22,737 bases of DNA from Acidobacteriota bacterium (GTDB lineage: Bacteria > Acidobacteriota > Terriglobia > Terriglobales > Acidobacteriaceae), in assembly GCA_023441255.1 (NCBI GenBank), contig JAEZPW010000354.1, forward strand, positions 1-22,737, written 5' to 3'. A program made the translations under genes and the position numbers. This document shows, in pieces, positions 7,268 through 13,736 of this stretch; the first letter of the stretch is position 1, and each line of letters opens with the position of its first letter. The notes under the pieces were generated by a model that did not search any database, had not been told where the DNA came from, and worked only from the letters and a program-made list of their open reading frames with translations.

Positions 7268-10200
7268 ATGTTTCGGCGCACTACACTGCTGATCACCTTA
7301 TTGCTCCTTGCAGTCGCTGTCGTCCCTGCCCAGACCGCCGCACCAGATCCATACAAGGCCGTCACCGACAGACTCAGCCAGATGACGAACCTGCGCCTGA
7401 ACGACTGGCGCTATCACGACGACAACCTGCCCCACGCGGAACTGGCTTTCGACATCGATTCATGGCCGTCCATACAGCCTCGTTTCTGGGTTCCACAGCG
7501 CCAACCCGGCGACACCACAGGACGCGCCAGTGCTCCCAACGGGTGGGTTTGCCGCTGGGTCGAACTGCCCCGGCTCGTCGGCGGGCATGACATCACCGGC
7601 CACCGCATTCGCCTCGCCCTCAACGCTGATGGTGATGATCGCCGTGCCCGCGTATTCGTGAACGGCTCCCAAGTCGCCTACATTGAGAACTGGGGTTCCG
7701 TGCCGATTCTGCTCACCAACAGTGCCAAGCCCGGCGAGAAGTACTTCGTCGCCATGCTCGTGCAGACCACGGGCGCTCACGAAAAGGTCTTCACCTTCAG
7801 CGACGCCGAACTCCTGGTTGACCGTGCTGATGCCGCCATCGATCCCGCCACGCTGCGTGACGAGATCGCCGCCACCCAGGCACTTGTCTCTGCGGACAAG
7901 AACGACCAGCGAACGCACGCGCAGCAACTCGACGCCGCCGTCAACACCATCGATTTCGTTGCACTCGACCGTGACGATCAGCCTGCCTTCGAAGCCTCCC
8001 TGCAGAAGGCACATGAACTGCTGCAGCCGCTCAACGCCTGGATGAAGTCCACCTACTCCATCAAAGCCATAGGCAACGCCCATATCGACATGGCCTGGCT
8101 CTGGCCCTGGACCGAGACTGTAGAAGTCACGCGTAATACCTACGGCACCGTTCTCCAACTCATGCGGCAGTATCCCGATTTCAGGTACGCGCAGTCGCAG
8201 GCGCGCACCTACGAGTGGATGGAAGAAAAGTATCCGGCGCTCTTTGCAGACATCCAGAAACGCGTAAGCGAGGGCCGCTGGGAGATTGTCGGCGGTATGT
8301 GGGTGGAACCTGACCTCAACATGCCCGACGGCGAATCCTTCGTCCGCCAGCTTCTCGTCGGTCAGCGCTATTTGCAGCAGAAGTTCGGCCGCCAGGCCCG
8401 CATCGGCTGGAACCCCGACTCGTTCGGCTACAACTGGCAGCTGCCGCAGCTCTATAAGAAAGCCGGTATCGACTACTTCATCACGCAGAAGATGTCGTGG
8501 AACGATACGACACAGTTCCCTTACAAGCTCTTTTGGTGGCAGTCCCCAGACGGTAGCAAACTCCTCACCTACTTCCCGCGCGATTACGCCAGTGGCATCG
8601 ACCCCCGTTCCATGGCCCGCGTCAATGCCGAATGGGCTCAGCGCACCGGCACCCCTGAAATGCTTTGGCTCTACGGTGTCGGCGACCACGGTGGCGGTCC
8701 CACCCGCGAAATGCTCGACACTGCGGTGCGCTGGCAGAATCCGCAGTTAGCCTATCCGAAGTTCGAGTTTTCAACCGCGCAGTCATTCTTCGACGGCCTC
8801 GAAAAGCAACTGCCTGGCCTGAATGTACCTGTCTGGAACAACGAGATGTACTTCCAGAAGCACAGAGGCGTTCAGACGTCGCAATCCCTCATTAAGCGCT
8901 GGAACCGCCGTAATGAAGCGTTGATGCTGACCACGGAGAAGTTCACTTCGATCTCCACGCTCTTCGGCAATCCGTACCCACAGGAGCAACTGAACGACAC
9001 CTGGAAAAAGGTGCTTTTCAACCAGTTTCACGACATCCTTCCCGGCTCCAGCATTCACACTGTATATGTCGAGGCCGACCGCGACCATCGGGAAGCCGCA
9101 CGCTCCGCGCGCGAAGTACTGAACACCGCTACCGCCTCTATTATCGACCGCATCGATACGCGCGGCGCCGGCACCCCGGTCGTCGTCTTCAACCCGCTCT
9201 CGTGGGATCGCACCGGCATGTTCGAGATCGAAGCCAGGTTACCGGTCAACACCACGAAAGTCACCGTAACCAGCGCCACCGGCAAGCCGCTGCTGGCCGA
9301 CGTGATTGGCCGCAACGGAAGTGCGGACAAAGCGCGCATCCGCGTGCTTGCCACTGTGCCTTCCATTGGCTACACCGTTCTTCACGTCGCGCCCGTGCCC
9401 CACGTTCGCGGAGCTAACGTGGGGACTTCGTCTGCCCCGAAGAGCACCCTCGTCGCGAAGGACACCACGCTCGAGAACGAGTTTCTCCGCGTCACCGTCG
9501 ACGCGAAGTCCGGCTGCATTACCAGCCTCTTCAACAAGAACGCCAACTACGAAGCGATCGAAAAAGGAGGCTGCGGCAACCTGCTTCAGACCTTTGTGGA
9601 TACTCCGCGTGAATACGACGCGTGGGACATCGACGCCAGCTTCGAAAACAAGAAGTGGGATCTCGATCAGGCAGATTCGGTCGAGCTCGTCGAGAACACA
9701 CCGACTCGCGCCGCCATACGAGTCAAGAAGCACTTCCAGAAATCAACGTTCATTCAGGACATCACTCTTTATCCGGGCGTCGCTCGAGTTGACGTCCACA
9801 ACAACATCGACTGGCAGGAGAAGCACATTCTTTTGAAAGCTTCATTCCCGCTTGCGGCGCATAACAACAAGGCCGCGTTCGAGATTCCCTACGGCAGCAT
9901 CGAGCGCCCCACCACGCGCAATACGCCGGAAGAGAAAGCCATGTTCGAAGTGCCGGCCCTTCGCTGGGCCGATCTGTCCGACGGCAATGGCGGCTTCAGC
10001 CTGCTGAACGATTCCAAGTACGGTTACGACGTCAAGGGCAACGTCCTTCGCCTGTCGTTGCTCCGCTCCCCTTCGTGGCCTGATCCGCATCCGACCGACG
10101 AAGGTCACAACGAGTTCACCTATTCGCTCTACCCGCACGCCGGCAACTGGAAACAGGCTGCCACCGTGCGCCACGGCTACGAACTCAACTACCCCGTTAT

Positions 10201-10522
10201 CGCCATCGACACCTTCGCTCACACCGGCACGCTGCCCGCGCAGAAATCGTTCGTGAAGGTCGATGCGCCCAACGTGGTCCTCAGCTCGCTCAAGAAAGCC
10301 GAAGACGACAACAGCCTTATCATTCGCCTCTTCGAGTTTGAAGGGAAAGAGCAGCAGGTCCACATCACGCTTCCGCAGCCTGCGTCCAAGGTCACGGAAA
10401 CCAACCTGCTCGAAGCCGACCAGAACGCTTTAACGCTCGCGCCGGGTGGAACCGAGATCCTCGCGCCCACGAAACCCTACGAGATTAAGAGCGTGAAGGT
10501 CACCTTCGCACCGACAAAATAG
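7268..10522 (+). CDS. Secreted GH38 alpha-mannosidase
   Basis: GH38 enzymes are retaining, zinc-dependent alpha-mannosidases. The 1084-residue product begins with a signal peptide (MFRRTTLLITLLLLAVAVV, cleavage near VPAQTA). The zinc and catalytic residues are visible: His272 and Asp274 in AHIDMAWLW, the nucleophile Asp384 in WNPDSFGY, and His588 in NQFHDILPGSS. An N-terminal jelly-roll-like region (about 60-190) precedes the catalytic domain. The C-terminal beta-sandwich starts near TLENEFLRVTV (about 735). ATG at 7268 is chosen for the GAGG five bases upstream and the signal peptide; the frame is open far upstream, but that part is antisense to the ROK gene. A GTGCCCCAC hairpin repeat is embedded at residues 711-719. 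A rho-independent terminator follows. Mannosylglycerate-hydrolase activity is an alternative within the family. Confidence 0.93.
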   Translation: MFRRTTLLITLLLLAVAVVPAQTAAPDPYKAVTDRLSQMTNLRLNDWRYHDDNLPHAELAFDIDSWPSIQPRFWVPQRQPGDTTGRASAPNGWVCRWVELPRLVGGHDITGHRIRLALNADGDDRRARVFVNGSQVAYIENWGSVPILLTNSAKPGEKYFVAMLVQTTGAHEKVFTFSDAELLVDRADAAIDPATLRDEIAATQALVSADKNDQRTHAQQLDAAVNTIDFVALDRDDQPAFEASLQKAHELLQPLNAWMKSTYSIKAIGNAHIDMAWLWPWTETVEVTRNTYGTVLQLMRQYPDFRYAQSQARTYEWMEEKYPALFADIQKRVSEGRWEIVGGMWVEPDLNMPDGESFVRQLLVGQRYLQQKFGRQARIGWNPDSFGYNWQLPQLYKKAGIDYFITQKMSWNDTTQFPYKLFWWQSPDGSKLLTYFPRDYASGIDPRSMARVNAEWAQRTGTPEMLWLYGVGDHGGGPTREMLDTAVRWQNPQLAYPKFEFSTAQSFFDGLEKQLPGLNVPVWNNEMYFQKHRGVQTSQSLIKRWNRRNEALMLTTEKFTSISTLFGNPYPQEQLNDTWKKVLFNQFHDILPGSSIHTVYVEADRDHREAARSAREVLNTATASIIDRIDTRGAGTPVVVFNPLSWDRTGMFEIEARLPVNTTKVTVTSATGKPLLADVIGRNGSADKARIRVLATVPSIGYTVLHVAPVPHVRGANVGTSSAPKSTLVAKDTTLENEFLRVTVDAKSGCITSLFNKNANYEAIEKGGCGNLLQTFVDTPREYDAWDIDASFENKKWDLDQADSVELVENTPTRAAIRVKKHFQKSTFIQDITLYPGVARVDVHNNIDWQEKHILLKASFPLAAHNNKAAFEIPYGSIERPTTRNTPEEKAMFEVPALRWADLSDGNGGFSLLNDSKYGYDVKGNVLRLSLLRSPSWPDPHPTDEGHNEFTYSLYPHAGNWKQAATVRHGYELNYPVIAIDTFAHTGTLPAQKSFVKVDAPNVVLSSLKKAEDDNSLIIRLFEFEGKEQQVHITLPQPASKVTETNLLEADQNALTLAPGGTEILAPTKPYEIKSVKVTFAPTK
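9395..9424 (+). repeat. GTGCCCCAC hairpin element in frame inside the GH38 gene
   Basis: CCCCACGTT (9398-9406) and AACGTGGGG (9416-9424) form a perfect 9-bp stem with loop CGCGGAGCT; the element is preceded by GTG. It encodes PHVRGANVG (residues 711-719), just before the C-terminal beta-sandwich, in a stretch that looks like a linker. Its arms and part of its loop match the terminator at 10541-10577 and the copy at 4894-4926. Confidence 0.8.
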
Positions 10523-10540
10523 TTCGTCCGAAAGTTGATG

Positions 10541-10577
10541 GTGCCCCACGTTTGCTCCACTGACGTGGGGCTTTTTC
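10541..10577 (+). terminator. Rho-independent terminator of the GH38 gene, same family as the embedded hairpins
   Basis: CCCCACGT (10544-10551) pairs perfectly with ACGTGGGG (10563-10570) around an 11-base loop and is followed at once by CTTTTTCT. It lies about 20 bp after the GH38 stop. Its GTGCCCCACGTT start and GACGTGGGG end match the hairpin elements at 9395 and 4894. Apart from this, the 328-bp gene-free stretch 10523-10850 holds the heptad block and the terminator of the GH2 gene, both listed below. Confidence 0.85.
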
Positions 10578-10654
10578 TATGCAGCTCGGTTGCAGTTACA
10601 GACCGAATACGGCGAATCGGCCCCGGAACTCCTTTATCTATGCTCCACACGGAT

Positions 10655-10731
10655 AGGTGACGGCAGATGGCTGTTTGCTGATGGCTGACAACTCCTACTA
10701 ACACCTAAGAGCTAATAGCTATTGGCTAATA
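10655..10731. repeat. Heptad (7-bp period) intergenic repeat, block B
   Basis: About eleven consecutive units with the theme GGCTGA or AGCTAA are spaced 7 bp apart with one 6-bp step. The central position falls at 10657, 10664, 10671, 10678, 10685, 10692, 10698, 10705, 10712, 10719 and 10726. The theme drifts from GGCTGA to AGCTAA along the block. It lies between the convergent GH38 and GH2 genes and encodes nothing obvious. Confidence 0.65.
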
Positions 10732-10796
10732 CCCCTACCAGCCGATCTGTCCGACATCCCCGCGTCCTACCGCGCTTAACGTTTGCGGCTGTAAAC

Positions 10797-10827
10797 AAAA
10801 AGGCGCCGCAGCCCAGGCCACAGCGCC
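10797..10827 (-). terminator. Rho-independent terminator of the exo-glucosaminidase gene
   Basis: Read on the minus strand, GGCGC (10827-10823) pairs with GCGCC (10806-10802), and the inner bases extend the stem with G-C and G-U pairs to a four-base loop. TTTTT (10801-10797) follows directly. It begins 24 bp after the GH2 gene stop. Confidence 0.75.
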
Positions 10828-10850
10828 ATAGGAGTACGCAAGAGGGTGGA

Positions 10851-13565
10851 TTACTTCGCCGGTGTTCCCGCAACTGCCGGCATCACAGTCACGTTCCATC
10901 CCGCAGCTTCGACATAGGCTTTGGCTGCGCCGAGGTCTGCCGCAGCGTAGTTCGCGTTCACCTCGCGCTCCTCGCCCGGAAGCAGCGTGATGTAGTTGTC
11001 GTCCCACATCACCGGCAGGACGTCCTGACCTCCCTTGCCCTTGAGCAACCGCAGGTGCACCTGGAACGCGAGCGCCTTCGATGGATTCTTCACCCGAACG
11101 CGCGTGACGCCCTGCGCACCACGAACTTCACTCCTGCTCGTGACCGCCACCTGCGCCTGCGGCAGTGACGCGAGTTGGGTGAGGTCGGCGTGCTGCGTGA
11201 CGGGAGTAAGCCGATAATCCGACTTCTCCCATGCATACTGGTCCTTTTTGGTCGACAGCCAGTAGAAGTTATCGCTGACCTTCTTGCCGGCCGCGTCGCT
11301 CATTTCAAGCTTCACGAAATACGTCGTGCTCAAGTCCGCTATGTCCGGAATATCGAATGCTTTCTGCGTTCCGTCTTCGGCAAGGTCGACTACGGCCTCC
11401 TTCGTGAACTTCGGCGTCAGGTCGAAGTTCATCACGGTCGCCTTCACCTTCAGTCCCTTCGCCGGTTTGTAAGTGCTGTTGACGACCCACACGCCGCGGT
11501 CGTCGTAACCATAGAGCGCGTGCAGTGGCTCGTTCGCCTTCTTCGTGCCGAAGTAGCCGCCGGCCGGAGCCAGGTAGTAATCGTAGAGATGCCAGATGAT
11601 CGAAGGCCATGCGTTGTTCAGCATCCACTGGATCACGCCGGTGGAGTTGTACTTGTTCCGCGAATAGGCCTCGAACATCGCGCGCTCGCCTTCGTATTGC
11701 ATGGCCTGCGCGCGTGCCTGAAACTGGTCCAGCGTTTGCGGCTCGCCATAGCGGGCGTTCATGGCTGTCTGGAATACGTTGATATTCGGAAATCCCTCCA
11801 GGCCCGCGTGGAAGTTCCACTCGTCGTTTACGGGCCAAAGTTTGTCCTTGGGGATGAAGCGCTCCAGTATTGCGGTGGGAGGAATTGCCGGCCCCGGCCC
11901 GGTCTCCGTATTGAATCCATAGGCTCCGCCGCCCATGCGGTGCTTGCCTTCCTCCATCGCCTTGGTGTTGTCCTCGATCAACCAGTACTCGGGCGGCACC
12001 CAGTCGTACGGTCCAGTCATTTTCACGCCGCTCGGCCCAGTAACGGTCGTTGCCTGCTGCGTTGCGCTTGAAATGACCGGGTTGGGCCAGCTAACTTCTT
12101 TTTCAACTTGCAGGTAGGCCTTCTCTACTTCCGGTGTCGGCGGATTGTCGCTGCCGTTCAACCACAGGAACACGCTGGGATGGTTCCTCATCCGCAGTAA
12201 TTGGCTGCGCAACGACTCGGTCGCAATCTTGACATTTTCCGGCGGCCACTTGTCCCATTGCTCCCAGATGTCGCAGCAGCACCAGCCGGCCATCACCAGC
12301 ACGCCCTTCTCGTCCGCCATGTCGTAAAACGAGTCCGACTCCATCTTGCCTTCGAGCCGAATAGTATTCAGGCCCATGTGCTTGACGTACGCGAACTCCT
12401 TCTCCAACTTCGCATCGTCTTCCCGCAGCATCATGTCGGGCGACCAGCCGCCGCCGCGGATCAGGATCGGCTTGCCATTCACGCTAAACTTCATCGCGCC
12501 TTTGTCAGTCATCTGCGACTTGACTTCGCGAATGCCGAATCGCACGTCCTGCTCGTCGCTGACTTTGCCGCCCAGGTCAAACTGAAGCTTCAGGTTGTAG
12601 AGATTAGGCGCGCCCATCTGCCACGGCCACCACAGCCTCGGGTTCTGCATCCTGAGCTGCGCGAACTGCTCCGGTGCGAAGGTCACTACCTTGGTCTCGT
12701 TCGCCCCAAGTTCAACGGGTTGCGAAAATGCTAGCTTCTCGATCGCTCCCCGCAGGGTACCCTTGAGCGGCTTGTCCGTCGTATTTCGCACTTCGGCTGA
12801 GACGGTCAGTTCCGCGCTTGCGAGGGTCTTCTCGTCGACTTTGCTCACCACCTGCGGGTTGCGAAGGGCGACCGGGCCCGAATCCGTCAGCCAAACGGCG
12901 CGCCACAGACCCATGTCTTTATCAGGCGGCGCCGGGTTCCAATCCACCCAATTGATCGCCAAATCTTGCGGTGTCGGAGCGAAAACCTCGACAGCAAGCA
13001 CGTTCAAGCCGGGCTTTGCCGTGTCAGCGACGTTGAACTCATAGGTGCGGTACGCACCCGCCACGTCCTTGGCATCGGCGACCTGCTTGCCATTCATCCA
13101 TATGTTCGCCCGATAGTTGATGCCTCCAAAATTCAGCCACGCATTTTTGCCCCTGTAGTTCGCCGGCAGACGGAACTCCGTCCGGTACCACCACGAGCAC
13201 CGGTACGGGCTGTCTTCCGGCATGGGCAGTTGCGCAAACACCTTTTCATGCGGGTAGTTCGCGCCGGGTAGCTGGAGGAAGTTCTTGCCGTAATAAGGAT
13301 TCTCGAACTCAGGACTGACTTTTGCCGTCACTTGCGCTGCGAGCACGGTGGCCGGAACTTTGGCGTTGATCCAACCGCTCGGCCTGAATGCCGCGGTCGA
13401 AATGACATCGCCTTTCGCTTCGACCTTGCACGACGACTGAATCTGCCAGCCACGCTCCAGACGAATCTTTGCCGGGGCGGCTGAATCTGTAGCTGCATGG
13501 GCGGTCAACATGGTCATGACAACGAACGCCAGCGCCCGGAATCCTGCGCGAACGGTGAAAACCAT
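10851..13565 (-). CDS. Secreted GH2 exo-beta-D-glucosaminidase (exochitosanase subfamily)
   Basis: These enzymes remove glucosamine from the non-reducing end of chitosan oligosaccharides. The 904-residue product starts at the ATG with GGAGGA five bases upstream and has a signal peptide (to about AHAATD). The order is the GH2 sugar-binding domain (about 35-235), an immunoglobulin-like domain (240-345), the catalytic barrel (350-690), and C-terminal beta domains. Most GH2 enzymes have an NE acid/base, but here the site reads LNGSDN (Asp473), as in the exo-glucosaminidase subgroup typified by Amycolatopsis CsxA. The nucleophile is Glu554 in FNTETG. Further subgroup signatures are GPYDWVPPEYW, KKANEPLH, FYWLSTK and LPVMWDDNYITLLPGE. 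It is divergent from the PIG-L deacetylase gene. A beta-mannosidase label is the usual confusion and is less likely here. Confidence 0.9.
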   Translation of the reverse strand: MVFTVRAGFRALAFVVMTMLTAHAATDSAAPAKIRLERGWQIQSSCKVEAKGDVISTAAFRPSGWINAKVPATVLAAQVTAKVSPEFENPYYGKNFLQLPGANYPHEKVFAQLPMPEDSPYRCSWWYRTEFRLPANYRGKNAWLNFGGINYRANIWMNGKQVADAKDVAGAYRTYEFNVADTAKPGLNVLAVEVFAPTPQDLAINWVDWNPAPPDKDMGLWRAVWLTDSGPVALRNPQVVSKVDEKTLASAELTVSAEVRNTTDKPLKGTLRGAIEKLAFSQPVELGANETKVVTFAPEQFAQLRMQNPRLWWPWQMGAPNLYNLKLQFDLGGKVSDEQDVRFGIREVKSQMTDKGAMKFSVNGKPILIRGGGWSPDMMLREDDAKLEKEFAYVKHMGLNTIRLEGKMESDSFYDMADEKGVLVMAGWCCCDIWEQWDKWPPENVKIATESLRSQLLRMRNHPSVFLWLNGSDNPPTPEVEKAYLQVEKEVSWPNPVISSATQQATTVTGPSGVKMTGPYDWVPPEYWLIEDNTKAMEEGKHRMGGGAYGFNTETGPGPAIPPTAILERFIPKDKLWPVNDEWNFHAGLEGFPNINVFQTAMNARYGEPQTLDQFQARAQAMQYEGERAMFEAYSRNKYNSTGVIQWMLNNAWPSIIWHLYDYYLAPAGGYFGTKKANEPLHALYGYDDRGVWVVNSTYKPAKGLKVKATVMNFDLTPKFTKEAVVDLAEDGTQKAFDIPDIADLSTTYFVKLEMSDAAGKKVSDNFYWLSTKKDQYAWEKSDYRLTPVTQHADLTQLASLPQAQVAVTSRSEVRGAQGVTRVRVKNPSKALAFQVHLRLLKGKGGQDVLPVMWDDNYITLLPGEEREVNANYAAADLGAAKAYVEAAGWNVTVMPAVAGTPAK

Positions 13566-13583
13566 CTCGCTCCTCCGAATGCC

Positions 13584-13599
13584 ATTTAAACGTTTAAAT
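13584..13599. promoter_or_regulatory. Perfect 16-bp palindromic operator candidate upstream of the exo-glucosaminidase gene
   Basis: ATTTAAACGTTTAAAT is a perfect palindrome with a central CG, the symmetry typical of LacI-family operators. It sits 18 bp upstream of the glucosaminidase ATG and just before the GGAGGA ribosome site. Relative to the TTGACA at 13634-13639 it would fall at about +4 to +19, a usual place for a repressor. No regulator gene is present in the window. Confidence 0.6.
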
Positions 13600-13633
13600 A
13601 GCGCCAAACAGCTTTCCACTTCTCGGGGTACCG

Positions 13634-13639
13634 TGTCAA
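13634..13639 (-). promoter_or_regulatory. Candidate -35 box (TTGACA) of the exo-glucosaminidase promoter
   Basis: The minus strand reads a perfect TTGACA here. The sequence 16-19 bases downstream (around 13610-13617, GGAAAGCTG) is only a poor -10 match, so the promoter may be weak or activator-dependent. The placement relative to the palindrome at 13584-13599 is sensible. Confidence 0.4.
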
Positions 13640-13736
13640 ATCTGGAGTTCGTTCGGAGCTTCGTCTTCAGTCCCGGTGAAGGAAGGGCGGGCATTTTTGT
13701 TATCGTGTACAGTCGGTTCCATACGAAATCTGCTCA

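Noticed and set aside
7460..8689. A 409-codon open frame on the minus strand inside the GH38 gene
   Set aside because: It is the antisense shadow of a clear GH38 catalytic domain. GC-rich codon use keeps the opposite frame open, and the product shows no family motif.
13697..13725. TTGTTA with CATACG as a promoter for the PIG-L gene
   Set aside because: The -10 part matches the consensus at only about half its positions, so it is not listed as a feature.
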